A stretch of DNA of 64,000 nt from Pseudomonas sp. B28(2017) (GTDB taxonomy: Bacteria > Pseudomonadota > Gammaproteobacteria > Pseudomonadales > Pseudomonadaceae), in NCBI RefSeq assembly GCF_002113025.1, contig NZ_NEJH01000001.1:1-64000 (forward strand), written 5' to 3'. The translations under genes were made by a program, and so were the position numbers. A model generated the notes under the pieces. The model made no database searches and was not told the DNA's origin. It worked only from the letters and a program-made list of their open reading frames with translations. This document shows, piece by piece, positions 8,701 to 17,643 of this stretch (positions are counted from its first letter, which is position 1; every line of letters begins with the position of its first letter).

Positions 8701-10047
8701 TCAGAATTCGTGATCAGCGTTGTCCGGGTTCAGGTCGTTGATGCCCAGTTTGCCAGCGGCGGCTTCGATCGAACCGGTCTGCTTGACCAAGGACGCGATG
8801 GCGTCACGGACGATCTGGTTGCCTGCGGTGTTGCCGGCAGCGATCAACTGGTCGTAGTGCTCACCCTTGTTGGCGTGGTCGACCATGATCTGGATCTTGG
8901 CTTCGGTGGCGGCCAGGTCGGCTTTCAGCGCGGTGTCGGCAGCCGGGTCGGCTTTGGCCACCAGGGACGACAGGCTGGCGCCGGTCATTTTGGTGCCGTC
9001 GACACGGGTGTATTCACCCAGGTACACGTTACGAATGCCCTTGGCATCGTAGAAGTGCGAGTTGTGGGTGTTGTCGCTGAAGCAATCCTGTTCGTCTTCC
9101 GGGGAGTTGGCTTCCAGGGAAACCTTCATGCGCTCGCCCGCCAGTTCGCCCAGGGACAGGCTGCCCATGCCGAACAGCATTTTGCGCAGGCCGGATTCAG
9201 CCGGTTCCGCTTCCAGGGTGGCGCGGTAGTTATCGGCCACGTTCGGCTTCCAGTTACCAACCATTTCTTCCAGGTCGCTGACCAGCAGTTGAGTCACGGA
9301 CTTCAGGTAGGCACGACGACGATCGTTGTGGCCGCCGGTAGCGCCTTTGCCTTCCAGGTAGTCCGAGGCCGGACGGTTGCCGGCGCCCGGCCCGGTGCCG
9401 TTCAGGTCCTGGCCCCAGAGCAGGAATTCGATGGCGTGGTAGCCGGTGGCGACGTTGGCCTCGGAACCGCCCAGCTCGTTCAGGCTGGCGAGTTTTTCCG
9501 GGGTGATGTCTTTGACATCGACCTTGTCTTCGCCGATCTGCACTTCAGTGTTGGCGATGATGTTGGCGGTGGCACCCGGGTTGCCCAGTGCGTGTTCGTA
9601 GGATTTGTCGACGTAGTCGATCAGGCCTTCGTCCAGCGGCCAGGAGTTCAACTGGCCTTCCCAGTCGTCAATGATGGTGTTGCCGAAGCGGAACACTTCG
9701 CTCTGCAGGTAAGGCACGCGAGCGGCAACCCAGGCAGCCTTGGCGGCTTTCAGGGTGTCGTCGTTCGGCTTGGCGAGGAAGGCGTCGACGGCGGTTTGCA
9801 GGGTTTTCGCGGTGGATTCGGCATCGCTGTAAACGGCGAAAACCATGTCGGCGTAGTGAGCGACAACGGCTTTGGCGGCGGCTTCGTCGACTTTACCGGC
9901 AGCGGCAGGCGCAGCGGCCGGAGCAGCCGCAGTGCTGGCAGCTGGCGCAGGCGCGGCAGCTTTTTCTTTGTCTTTACCTTCGCCGCAACCGGCGAGGGCA
10001 ATAGCGATGGCCAATAGACTGGCGGTAGCCAGAGGCATACGAATCAT
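8701..10047 (-). CDS. icmP: Imelysin lipoprotein (IcmP-type, M75)
   Basis: A 448-residue imelysin-family lipoprotein; IcmP of P. aeruginosa (PA4370) was first described as an insulin-cleaving metalloprotease. Lipobox LAGC with C21, then an Ala/Pro-rich linker to about residue 50, then the helical imelysin domain. The GxHxxE motif is intact: GYHAIE, with H204 and E207. The C-terminal third repeats the bundle. The ATG at 10047 has AGGA 9 bases upstream; ATGs 9 bases upstream or 9 bases downstream are possible. The gene is the first of the imelysin/di-heme group and has a Fur-like palindrome 58-84 bases upstream, so iron repression is likely. Whether it truly cleaves proteins or instead binds iron is unsettled for the family. 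Confidence 0.85.
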   Translation of the reverse strand: MIRMPLATASLLAIAIALAGCGEGKDKEKAAAPAPAASTAAAPAAAPAAAGKVDEAAAKAVVAHYADMVFAVYSDAESTAKTLQTAVDAFLAKPNDDTLKAAKAAWVAARVPYLQSEVFRFGNTIIDDWEGQLNSWPLDEGLIDYVDKSYEHALGNPGATANIIANTEVQIGEDKVDVKDITPEKLASLNELGGSEANVATGYHAIEFLLWGQDLNGTGPGAGNRPASDYLEGKGATGGHNDRRRAYLKSVTQLLVSDLEEMVGNWKPNVADNYRATLEAEPAESGLRKMLFGMGSLSLGELAGERMKVSLEANSPEDEQDCFSDNTHNSHFYDAKGIRNVYLGEYTRVDGTKMTGASLSSLVAKADPAADTALKADLAATEAKIQIMVDHANKGEHYDQLIAAGNTAGNQIVRDAIASLVKQTGSIEAAAGKLGINDLNPDNADHEF

Positions 10048-10104
10048 GGCGAACATCCTGCTTCGATAGAGGGTGGAGTCGTGCTATGCGCACGCAAAAC
10101 TGCG

Positions 10105-10131
10105 ACATAATGCAAATCTTTCGCATTATGT
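10105..10131 (-). promoter_or_regulatory. Fur-box-like palindrome upstream of icmP
   Basis: Perfect inverted repeat ACATAATGC (10105-10113) and GCATTATGT (10123-10131) with a 9-base spacer. The right part shares the CATTAT half of the Fur consensus, and 11 of 19 positions match by eye. It lies 58 bases before the icmP start codon, within an AT-rich pocket, where a promoter would be expected. Fur is the likely binder, given imelysin biology; another dimeric repressor cannot be excluded. Confidence 0.6.
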
Positions 10132-10188
10132 GTAAAGGGTTGTACCTGGAAATATTTCTTATTCAGGGAGTGATGGTTGCAACTCTCG

Positions 10189-10302
10189 GTAGGAGCGAGC
10201 TTGCTCCGGGCGGCGTTCCGACGATGAACCTGAGAACAACGCGCTCATCCAGAATGAGCGCGTTATCGTTCACGACCATCGCGAGCAGGCTCGCTCCTAC
10301 AG
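10189..10302. repeat. Long REP doublet with structured interior
   Basis: GTAGGAGCGAGCTTGCTCC at the left and TCGCGAGCAGGCTCGCTCC at the right, inverted. The interior holds GGCGTTCCGACGATGAACCT, a hairpin (AACGCGCTCAT at 10238-10248 against ATGAGCGCGTT at 10254-10264) and CGTTATCGTT. Similar interiors recur in other doublets of this window (17644, 24531, 41047). It lies immediately after the bifA stop. Confidence 0.8.
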
Positions 10303-10305
10303 GGG

Positions 10306-12357
10306 TTACAAAATAGCGGCATTACTGCGTTGGGCCTGCTTCAGGTAAACACCCAGCTCCCGTGCCGGCAACGGCTTGCTGTAGTGATAGCCCTGACCTT
10401 CGTGGCAACCTTCGGAAATGATGTAGGCCTCTTGCTCGGCGGTTTCCACGCCTTCGGCAATCACCTGCATGCCCAGGCTCTTGCCCAGCTGGATGATGGC
10501 GCGAACGATGGTCGCATCATCGTCGTCATCGAGCAGGTCCTGAACGAAGCTCTTGTCGATCTTGATCTTGTCCAGCGGCAGGCTTTTCAGATAGCTCAAG
10601 GATGAATAGCCGGTTCCGAAGTCATCGATGGCGATCAGTGCACCGGAGCGACGCAGGCTGAGCAGGTGCTGGGCCGCCGTGCTGATGTCTTCCATCAGGC
10701 CGGTTTCGGTGACTTCCAGCTCCAGGCTGCGTGGCGGCAGGCGGTACATCTGCAGCAGGTTGTTGACCACCCGGGGCAGTTCGGCGTGGTGCAATTGAAC
10801 CGTGGACAGATTTACCGCCATGCGCAAGTCGCTGAAGCCTTGGTCATGCCACTCGCGAAGTTGTTTACAGGCCTGGTCCAGCACCCACTCGCCGATGGCG
10901 ATGATGGTGCCGTTCTGTTCGGCCAGCGGGATGAACAGGTCCGGCGGCACCATACCGTGCTCGGGGTGTTGCCAGCGAATCAGGGCTTCGACGCCCACCA
11001 CGCGGTTGTCGCGGTAGCTGATCTGCGGCTGGTAGACGAGGTAGAACTGATTGCGGATCAGCGCATCGCGCAGGTCTTTTTCCAGTTCGCGGCGGCGGCG
11101 CATTTCGGTATCGACGCTGGCTATATAGAACTGATAGCGGTTGCGCGAGCGGGTCTTGGCCAGCGTCATGGTCTGCTCGGCCTTTTGCAGCAACTTCTCG
11201 GTGCTGTTGCCGTCCTCGGGGAACAAGGTGATGCCGATGGTGGCGCGCAGGCGGATCTCCTGATGATCGAGGGCGAACGCCGCTTCCAGATCATCGAGTA
11301 TGCTTTGCGCCAGCTCGGCGGCTTCGTAGGGTTGCTCGATATCGGCCTGGACCAGGGCGAACTGGTCGCCACCGAGGCGGGCGAGGGCTCCCAGGCGACC
11401 GCTATGACCGCGCAGGCGATCGGCCAGGGCCAGCAGCAATTGGTCGCCGGTCTGGTAGCTGAACTGCTCGTTGATGCCTTTGAAGTCATCGAGACCGACA
11501 CACAACACCGCGACCCGGCGCTGTAGTCTGCCGGCGTCGATGAGGATCTTGTCCAGTTGCTGCTGCAGTTGCTGCCGGTTCGGCAGCCCCGTCAGGAAAT
11601 CGTATTGGGACATGCGCAACAGGCTGTTTTCCGCTTCGTGGCGCAGATGGGTATTGCGTTCGATGGATTCGAGCAACTGGTTGGCAGTGTTGATCCAGAT
11701 GCCCAGTTCGTTTTTCTCGTGACCCTTGAGCAGTGGAATCTTGTGTTCGCTGGGACGATCCGGATTGATTTCCGTGAGGTGCTCGATGATCCGTGACAGC
11801 GGCTTGGTCAGCAGCCAGTGATAGACCAGATACAACACCAGCCCCATGGCGAGCGCGCGCAGTACGCCGGAGATGAAGATGATCACCGAGCTGATAATGA
11901 ACCCCTGACCATAGGTGGCGGTATCAAGGGTGATGCTCAGGTCACCGTAATACTCACTGTAAGGCCCGCGACCGACCAGTTGGGTGGTGAAGGTGCGTTC
12001 CTTGCCAAGAATCAGGTCGGTCAGCCAGCGACTGTGGGAGTGCTGCAACTCGCGGGTTTTTTGCGCGAGCATGGCTTCGTTGGGATGTCCGATGGAAGCC
12101 TGGCGCACGGCGGCGTCCTGAAACAGGCCTTCGATCACCTGCATGCCCATTTCCCGGTCCAGGCTGTAGACGGCCTGGGTCGAGGGGTCGCGGAACATGT
12201 CGAGGATGCGCTCGGCATCGCTGGCGACGACCTGGCGTGTTTTATAGGCATCGAACACGATCTGCGCGCAGCTCAAGATCACGCCGACGATCAATGCCGA
12301 CAGGAGTACGACCCGAAGCAACTTCACCGACAAGCTGTTCTTGAGTTCCAGCTTCAA
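10306..12357 (-). CDS. bifA: c-di-GMP phosphodiesterase BifA (GGDEF-EAL)
   Basis: Inner-membrane phosphodiesterase that hydrolyses cyclic di-GMP to pGpG and so favours swarming over biofilm. In its 683 residues: TM1 about 12-34, a periplasmic segment to about 150, TM2 about 152-178, a HAMP-like linker 180-235, a GGDEF domain 245-410 with the altered signature GGDQF (329-333), and an EAL domain from about 425 with EAL at 457-459 and the DDFGTGYSS loop near 580. The GGDQF site is the form known for BifA and is not expected to make c-di-GMP. The start is an unusual TTG at 12357 with a strong AAGGAA 7 bases upstream, and no better ATG is close. The gene follows sodB on the same strand but is separated by a terminator. 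Position relative to sodB matches PAO1 PA4367/PA4366 (recalled). Confidence 0.92.
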   Translation of the reverse strand: MKLELKNSLSVKLLRVVLLSALIVGVILSCAQIVFDAYKTRQVVASDAERILDMFRDPSTQAVYSLDREMGMQVIEGLFQDAAVRQASIGHPNEAMLAQKTRELQHSHSRWLTDLILGKERTFTTQLVGRGPYSEYYGDLSITLDTATYGQGFIISSVIIFISGVLRALAMGLVLYLVYHWLLTKPLSRIIEHLTEINPDRPSEHKIPLLKGHEKNELGIWINTANQLLESIERNTHLRHEAENSLLRMSQYDFLTGLPNRQQLQQQLDKILIDAGRLQRRVAVLCVGLDDFKGINEQFSYQTGDQLLLALADRLRGHSGRLGALARLGGDQFALVQADIEQPYEAAELAQSILDDLEAAFALDHQEIRLRATIGITLFPEDGNSTEKLLQKAEQTMTLAKTRSRNRYQFYIASVDTEMRRRRELEKDLRDALIRNQFYLVYQPQISYRDNRVVGVEALIRWQHPEHGMVPPDLFIPLAEQNGTIIAIGEWVLDQACKQLREWHDQGFSDLRMAVNLSTVQLHHAELPRVVNNLLQMYRLPPRSLELEVTETGLMEDISTAAQHLLSLRRSGALIAIDDFGTGYSSLSYLKSLPLDKIKIDKSFVQDLLDDDDDATIVRAIIQLGKSLGMQVIAEGVETAEQEAYIISEGCHEGQGYHYSKPLPARELGVYLKQAQRSNAAIL

Positions 12358-12690
12358 AGGGTTATTCCTTGTTCCGTGCGGGTAGCATCAAGTTGCCATG
12401 AGTATTGGCAATCCCGTGATGGCAGTCAAAGGGACAATCATCCTTGGGGGATTTTGCCTGCAGCTTGGCCGATTTGCAGTTGTCTTGACGAGTTAGCCTG
12501 TTAGCACTGTGTCGGTTGTCGAGTCCTTCAACTTGAGGGGCGGGGGTGGAGATATTTTCCCTTTGTTTGATGTTAGTCGGCGTGGGCGGGGGAGCAAGGC
12601 CCGGAAGGCTTGTTTCATTTTCGGAACACGCCCCGTGCGTTAGCCAAAAAAAACCCGGCATAAGCCGGGTTTTTTTGACTGGCGACGAGC
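12358..12690. other. 333-base gap between sodB and bifA
   Basis: Holds the sodB terminator at its right end and presumably the bifA promoter and leader. An open frame on the minus strand (12362-12661) ends with a TAA three bases before the bifA TTG, but it starts inside the sodB terminator and has no recognisable features. No clear operator was seen. Confidence 0.5.
12646..12676 (-). terminator. Rho-independent terminator of sodB
   Basis: AACCCGGC, loop ATAA, GCCGGGTT, flanked by runs of A and T (seven Ts on the transcribed side). It lies 15 bases after the sodB stop and is symmetric, so it can work in both directions. Confidence 0.95.
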
Positions 12691-13287
12691 TTAAGCGGTG
12701 AAGGTTTTGCCTTCGAACTGCTCAGCCACGAACTTCCAGTTGACCAGGTTCCAGAACGCTTCGACATACTTTGGACGCAGGTTGCGGTAGTCGATGTAGT
12801 AAGCGTGTTCCCAGACGTCGCAGGTCAGCAGCGGGGTGTCGCCGTTGGTCAGCGGGTTGCCGGCGCCGATGGTGCTGGCCAGGGCCAGGGAACCGTCAGC
12901 CTTCTTCACCAGCCAGCCCCAACCGGAACCGAAGGTGCCGATGGAAGTCTTGCTGAACTCTTCCTTGAACTTGTCGAACGAACCGAAAGCTGCGTTGATG
13001 GCTTCAGCCAGTGCGCCGGTTGGTTGGCCGCCAGCGTTTGGCGCCAGGCAGTTCCAGTAGAAAGTGTGGTTCCAGACCTGAGCGGCGTTGTTGAAGATAC
13101 CGCCCGAGGAAGTCTTGACGATTTCTTCCAGGGTCTTGCCTTCGAACTCGGTGCCTGGCACCAGGTTGTTCAGGTTCACGACGTAGGTGTTGTGGTGCTT
13201 GTCGTGGTGGTATTCCAGGGTTTCCTTGGAAATGTGCGGCTGCAGGGCATCGTGTGCGTAAGGCAGCGGCGGCAATTCGAAAGCCAT
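12691..13287 (-). CDS. sodB: Iron superoxide dismutase
   Basis: Cytoplasmic enzyme that converts superoxide to oxygen and hydrogen peroxide. 198 residues, the usual length. Metal ligands by family position: H27 (in LEYHHDKHH), the His of VWNHTFYWN (H74), and the Asp and His of [11 protein letters not shown]. The stretch FGSGWGWLV with the nearby AGNPLT fits the iron rather than the manganese type. The ATG at 13287 begins the canonical [11 protein letters not shown]; longer in-frame extensions are non-family. A monocistronic unit is likely, given the terminator downstream and the 164-base gap upstream. In Pseudomonas, FeSOD is commonly reduced during iron starvation by PrrF RNAs; no such site could be tested here. 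Confidence 0.96.
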   Translation of the reverse strand: MAFELPPLPYAHDALQPHISKETLEYHHDKHHNTYVVNLNNLVPGTEFEGKTLEEIVKTSSGGIFNNAAQVWNHTFYWNCLAPNAGGQPTGALAEAINAAFGSFDKFKEEFSKTSIGTFGSGWGWLVKKADGSLALASTIGAGNPLTNGDTPLLTCDVWEHAYYIDYRNLRPKYVEAFWNLVNWKFVAEQFEGKTFTA

Positions 13288-13451
13288 GATGATTCTCCTA
13301 ATCAGGTCAGTTGCGGTGAGCGCAAGGCCGATCACGGGCGGCCAGACAAGCGCCGGGGAGTTTGTACTCTTTGCGGCGCAGGGACTCGGATCATAGCACC
13401 GGGGGGGCGGCATAACCACGCAACAACTGTGTGGAATAGAGGTTGTGTGAA

Positions 13452-14054
13452 TCAGATGGCCGCTATCAACTGGAACGCTACGGCAAACATCATCACCGCC
13501 ACCAACAGATCGAGAATTCGCCAGGTACCTGGGCGGGCGAGCCACGGTGCCAGCCATGCGGCACCGAGCGCCAGGGTGAAGAACCACAGCAGCGAGGCAC
13601 TGGCCGCACCTACGACATAAGCGCCCGGCTCGGTTTGTTGTGCGCCCAGGGAGCCGATCAGCAGAACGGTGTCCAGATAGACGTGCGGGTTGAGCAACGT
13701 CACCGCCAGCGCACTGAGCATTACCGCCCGCAGTGAGCGTACGGTCTGGCTCTCGCCCTGCTCAAGGCTCTGTTTCGAAAAGGCCCGGCGCAGTGCCTGG
13801 GTGCCGTACCACAGCAGAAACGCTGCGCCGCCCCAGCGGGCAATCGCCAACAGTGTCGGATTCTGGGCCAGTACCGTCGCCAGGCCGAATACCCCGGCCG
13901 CCACTAACAGGGCGTCGCAGGCCACGCAGAGTGCCGCTACCGGCAAGTGATGTTCACGTCGCAGGCTTTGCGCCAGGACAAACGCATTCTGGGTGCCGAT
14001 CGCCATGATCAGGCCGAAGGCCACGAGCAGCCCGTTCATATAACTTTGCCACAT
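13452..14054 (-). CDS. LysE/ArgO-family amino-acid exporter
   Basis: A 200-residue inner-membrane protein of the LysE superfamily with about six hydrophobic segments (roughly 7-25, 38-60, 67-85, 110-135, 145-170, 178-198). The family motif region [18 protein letters not shown] (12-29) matches basic amino-acid exporters such as ArgO and LysE. It probably exports arginine and/or lysine. It lies 6 bases after the ACT-domain gene, so the two form an operon, and the divergent gene argP encodes the regulator that activates argO in E. coli. Regulation by ArgP is therefore a reasonable inference. An alternative start at the Met of MNGLLVAFG (residue 6) exists. Confidence 0.85.
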   Translation of the reverse strand: MWQSYMNGLLVAFGLIMAIGTQNAFVLAQSLRREHHLPVAALCVACDALLVAAGVFGLATVLAQNPTLLAIARWGGAAFLLWYGTQALRRAFSKQSLEQGESQTVRSLRAVMLSALAVTLLNPHVYLDTVLLIGSLGAQQTEPGAYVVGAASASLLWFFTLALGAAWLAPWLARPGTWRILDLLVAVMMFAVAFQLIAAI

Positions 14055-14060
14055 GATTTC

Positions 14061-14462
14061 TTACTCCGCGTTGGCTGCCAGATCCCGCAGCACTTGCAGG
14101 GCACGGTCGGCGTCGGCCTGGCCGACAAACAAATGGTCGTGGTAGTAGCCGGCAATCACGTTGCAGCTGATGCCGGCCTGGCCCAATGCCGTGGCGAACG
14201 CGGCGGTCAGGCCGACCGCTTCGAGGGCCGAATGCACGTTCAGGGTGATCCAGGCGGCGATGTAGTCGAAGCTGAATCCGGCTTTTTCGGCACGGGAGCG
14301 TTCGAGAATCACGGTCAGGCCTTCCTGCTCGCGGAAGCTGCCGACAATCTCCAGATCCGCAGGCAATTTGCCGTCGCGCAGGGTGCAGAACACATATTCG
14401 CCAGCGTTGAGTTGCGGGCTCATGCTGCGCAGCAGCGTTGCCAGTGAAGTTTCGCCAGCCAT
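14061..14462 (-). CDS. ACT-domain protein
   Basis: A 133-residue soluble protein with tandem ACT-like folds (DUF2000/ACT_7 type), for example TVILERSRAEKAGFSFDYIAAW and VGLTAAFATALGQAGISCNV. ACT domains bind amino acids and usually act as sensors. Nothing suggests an attached enzyme. It is the first gene of the pair with the LysE-type exporter and is divergent from argP, so an amino-acid-sensing role linked to export is plausible but unproven. Confidence 0.8.
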   Translation of the reverse strand: MAGETSLATLLRSMSPQLNAGEYVFCTLRDGKLPADLEIVGSFREQEGLTVILERSRAEKAGFSFDYIAAWITLNVHSALEAVGLTAAFATALGQAGISCNVIAGYYHDHLFVGQADADRALQVLRDLAANAE

Positions 14463-14558
14463 GTGGGAGATCCTTGTTCAAGAGTTCTTGCTGGTCATTG
14501 TCCTTGCGAAGGTTGTATAAGAAAAACAAATCATGCTGATCGCTCATTAGGAAAACTG

Positions 14559-15458
14559 ATGTTCGACTATAAATTGCTTTCCGCCCTGGCCGCCGTGGTC
14601 GAACAGGCCGGTTTTGAACGGGCGGCCCAGGTGCTGGGCCTGTCGCAATCGGCGATTTCCCAGCGCATCAAGCTGCTGGAAGCACGGGTTGGCCAACCCG
14701 TGCTCGTGCGGGCCACACCGCCAACGCCGACGGAAATCGGTCGACGGTTGCTCAACCACGTGCAGCAGGTGCGATTGCTTGAACGGGATTTGCAAAGCCT
14801 GGTGCCGGCGCTGGATGAAGAGGGCCTGCCGGAACGCCTGCGGATCGCCCTGAACGCCGACAGCCTGGCCACTTGGTGGGCGCAAGCCGTGGGGGCGTTT
14901 TGCGCGGAACAGCATCTGTTGATGGACTTGGTTGTCGAAGACCAGACTGTGGGCCTAAAGCGCATGCGCGCCGGTGAAGTGGCGGCCTGTGTCTGCGCCA
15001 GCGAGCGTCCGGTGGCGGGCGCGCGCAGCGTGCTGCTGGGGGCGATGCGTTACCGTGCGCTGGCCAGCCCCGCCTTTATTGCCCGGCATTTTCCGCAAGG
15101 CGTACGCGCCGATCAGTTGGCCCGAAGCCCGGCGCTGGTGTTTGGCCCGGACGATTTCCTGCAGCATCGTTATCTGGCGTCCCTGGGCGTCGAGGGTGGT
15201 TTTGAACACCATTTATGCCCGTCGTCGGAAGGCTTTATCCGGCTGACGGAAGCCGGTTTGGGTTGGGGGCTGGTTCCGGAACTGCAGGTACGCGAGCAAC
15301 TTGATAGGGGCGTATTGCAGGAGTTGCTGCCAGATAAGCCAATCGATGTGCCGCTGTACTGGCATCATTGGCGTAATGGCGGCCAGTTGCTGGGTTTACT
15401 CACCGATCAATTGGTACGCGCCTCTAAGCAATGGCTGGTGCCCTTGGCGCAGCCGTAA
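14559..15458 (+). CDS. argP: LysR-type regulator ArgP (IciA)
   Basis: A 299-residue LysR-type transcription factor. Winged HTH at about 2-60 with LSQSAISQRIKLLEARVGQP, then the effector domain. The N-terminus FDYKLLSALAAVVEQAGFERAAQVLGLSQSAISQRIK is characteristic of ArgP/IciA. In E. coli ArgP responds to arginine and lysine and activates argO. Here it diverges from the ACT-lysE-type operon across a 96-base gap, the arrangement expected for direct control. The ATG at 14559 was chosen because upstream in-frame codons reach back into the intergenic region with no family match. Confidence 0.88.
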   Translation: MFDYKLLSALAAVVEQAGFERAAQVLGLSQSAISQRIKLLEARVGQPVLVRATPPTPTEIGRRLLNHVQQVRLLERDLQSLVPALDEEGLPERLRIALNADSLATWWAQAVGAFCAEQHLLMDLVVEDQTVGLKRMRAGEVAACVCASERPVAGARSVLLGAMRYRALASPAFIARHFPQGVRADQLARSPALVFGPDDFLQHRYLASLGVEGGFEHHLCPSSEGFIRLTEAGLGWGLVPELQVREQLDRGVLQELLPDKPIDVPLYWHHWRNGGQLLGLLTDQLVRASKQWLVPLAQP

Positions 15459-15554
15459 GCGTCAAGCTGCAAGCCGCAAGTGAAGCGCTTGCGCACTCGA
15501 TTTAACATGCAGCTCGTAGCCTTGAGCCTGTAGCTGCATCTGTAGGAGCAATTC

Positions 15555-16547
15555 ATGAAGATTCTGGTTACCGGCGCAAGCGGCTTCATCGGCGGGCGCT
15601 TTGCGCGTTTTGCCCTGGAGCAGGGCCTGGACGTGCGGGTCAACGGTCGCCGGGCCGAGAGTGTGGAGCATCTGGTACGCCGGGGAGCCGAGTTCATCCA
15701 GGGCGATCTGAGCGACCCGGAACTGGCACGCGAACTGTGTTCGGATGTCGAGGCTGTGGTGCATTGCGCCGGGGCCGTCGGGTTATGGGGACGTTATCAG
15801 GACTTCCATCAGGGCAACGTCGAGGTCACCGAGAACGTGGTCGAAGCCTGCCTCAAACAACGGGTTCGGCGGCTGGTGCATTTGTCGTCGCCATCTATCT
15901 ACTTCGATGGTCGCGATCACCTGGGCCTGACCGAAGAGCAGGTGCCCAAGCGCTTCAAACACCCTTACGCCGCCACCAAGTACCTGGCCGAGCAAAAAGT
16001 CTTCGGCGCCCAGGAGTTCGGTCTGGAAACCCTGGCCCTGCGCCCGCGTTTCGTCACCGGGGCCGGCGACATGAGCATCTTCCCGCGCCTGTTGAACATG
16101 CAGCGCAAGGGGCGCCTGGCAATCATCGGCAACGGTCTGAACAAAGTTGATTTCACCAGTGTGCAAAACCTCAACGAGGCGTTGCTCAGCAGTTTGCTGG
16201 CCAGCGGTTCCGCGCTGGGCAAGGCTTACAACATCAGCAATGGCACGCCAGTTCCGTTGTGGGACGTGGTCAATTACGTCATGCGCAACATGGAAGTCCC
16301 ACAGGTCACCCGCTACCGTTCCTACGGCCTGGCCTACAGTGTGGCGGCGCTCAACGAAGGTATGTGCAAATTGTGGCCGGGGCGTCCCGAACCGACACTG
16401 TCGCGTCTGGGCATGCAGGTCATGAACAAAAATTTCACCCTGGACATCAGCCGCGCCCGGCATTATCTGGATTACGATCCCAAGGTCAGCCTCTGGACCG
16501 CGCTCGATGAGTTCTGTGGCTGGTGGAAGGCCCAGGATATTCGCTGA
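15555..16547 (+). CDS. NAD(P)-dependent epimerase/dehydratase (extended SDR)
   Basis: A 330-residue extended short-chain dehydrogenase. The nucleotide motif is TGASGFIGG (6-14) and the catalytic pair is in YAATK (Tyr and Lys of YxxxK, about 137-141). The sequence resembles 3-beta-hydroxysteroid dehydrogenase/isomerase-type SDRs, with the GWD-like C-terminal block LDYDPKVSLWTALDEFCGWW. The substrate cannot be read from the sequence. AGGAG lies 8 bases before the ATG. The 96-base gap before it contains a palindrome (GCAGCT...AGCTGC, about 15510-15538), likely the argP terminator region. Confidence 0.8.
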   Translation: MKILVTGASGFIGGRFARFALEQGLDVRVNGRRAESVEHLVRRGAEFIQGDLSDPELARELCSDVEAVVHCAGAVGLWGRYQDFHQGNVEVTENVVEACLKQRVRRLVHLSSPSIYFDGRDHLGLTEEQVPKRFKHPYAATKYLAEQKVFGAQEFGLETLALRPRFVTGAGDMSIFPRLLNMQRKGRLAIIGNGLNKVDFTSVQNLNEALLSSLLASGSALGKAYNISNGTPVPLWDVVNYVMRNMEVPQVTRYRSYGLAYSVAALNEGMCKLWPGRPEPTLSRLGMQVMNKNFTLDISRARHYLDYDPKVSLWTALDEFCGWWKAQDIR

Positions 16548-16664
16548 CGTTCGCTTAACCCCCCCTTACTGAACCGGATACAGGGCTTCAGGGTCAATGG
16601 TTACGGCTGTGGGGTTTATACTGCGCGGCATAAAGCCATTATGTGATTGACTAAGGTTGACTCA

Positions 16665-17537
16665 ATGTCCATGCGAAACGATGCCAACGACGACTTCGAT
16701 GATGTACCGAGCCTGCGTGCAGACGTTCTCGATGACGATTTTCCGCCCACTGCCCGCACGGTCGTGCAATCGCGCACGGCGCCGGTGGTGAAGGTCAAGG
16801 CGGCGGGTACCGGTGCCCTGTGGGCATTGGTCGGGGCGTTGTTCTTTGCGTTCGCGGGCCTGGCCTGGTGGAGCTTTCAGCAGATTTCCCTGATGGAACA
16901 GCAACTGGTGGCGACCCAGGAGAGCTTTGCGCGAATCAGTGAGGAAGCGGCAGGGCGCTTGCAGGATATTTCCGGAAAGGTTGTTGCCAGCCAGACCAGT
17001 GTCACTACCGACAGCGAGGCCTTGAAGCTGCAAATCCGCCAGCTGGAAAGCAAACTCCAGGACCAGAACGCCCAGCAGCAAGGTGTTGCCGGCCAGGCCT
17101 CGGACCTGGACAAGCGACTGGCACAAATGACCGCGCAATCCACCGAACTGGACAAACGCTTGGCGCAGTTGACTGCTCAGAACAACGAACATCAGACGGC
17201 CAATACGCAGTTGCAGGCCCAGGTCAAAGCCTTGAACGCTGAATTGGCCGCCCTGAAAAGTGCCCCGTCCGACTCGGAAAAACTCGATGCGCAGTTGAAG
17301 AGCCTGGGCGCCGACATCACCGCGCTGAAGAAACAAGGCAACCCGAGCGCTGCCATCGAGCGTCTCGAGCAGGACATGATCGTGCTCAAGAGCGAGCAGG
17401 ACAACCGTCCGGCGGTCACGCAGGGCTCGACCAATACCGCCGAGTTCGATGCGTTCCGCAGCCAGGTCACCCGCAACATCAATACCCTTCAGGCGCAGAT
17501 CCAGAACCTTCAGCAGCAACTGCGCGCCCGGCAGTAA
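16665..17537 (+). CDS. Single-pass membrane protein with long coiled coil
   Basis: A 290-residue protein of unknown function. An acidic cytoplasmic N-terminus (about 1-45), one TM helix near 47-70 (GALWALVGALFFAFAGLAWW), then a Gln/Ala-rich coiled coil from about 75 to the end with heptad-like repeats (LDKRLAQMTAQSTELDKRLAQLTAQ). The protein probably projects the coil into the periplasm. The ATG at 16665 has AAGG upstream; a TTG 18 bases earlier is in frame. Comparable proteins sit at the same place in other pseudomonads (recalled). A cell-envelope or cell-division role would be a guess. Confidence 0.75.
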   Translation: MSMRNDANDDFDDVPSLRADVLDDDFPPTARTVVQSRTAPVVKVKAAGTGALWALVGALFFAFAGLAWWSFQQISLMEQQLVATQESFARISEEAAGRLQDISGKVVASQTSVTTDSEALKLQIRQLESKLQDQNAQQQGVAGQASDLDKRLAQMTAQSTELDKRLAQLTAQNNEHQTANTQLQAQVKALNAELAALKSAPSDSEKLDAQLKSLGADITALKKQGNPSAAIERLEQDMIVLKSEQDNRPAVTQGSTNTAEFDAFRSQVTRNINTLQAQIQNLQQQLRARQ

Positions 17538-17643
17538 TGTAGAGCGCAGGCATGTCTACTATCAGTGCGTCGGCAGAGGACTCTGGCCGTCGAGTATTAC
17601 AGCCCTTTAAAGCGGGGGTATCCGGGATGATGCCTTCGCGATG

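Noticed and set aside
8710..10017. A 435-codon open frame on the plus strand, opposite icmP
   Set aside because: The Val/Gly/Phe-rich translation is the reflection of an Ala/Glu-rich imelysin gene.
12362..12661. A 99-codon frame before bifA as a protein gene
   Set aside because: Starts inside the sodB terminator, has no ribosome site and no recognisable domain. Kept only as a possible leader in the findings.
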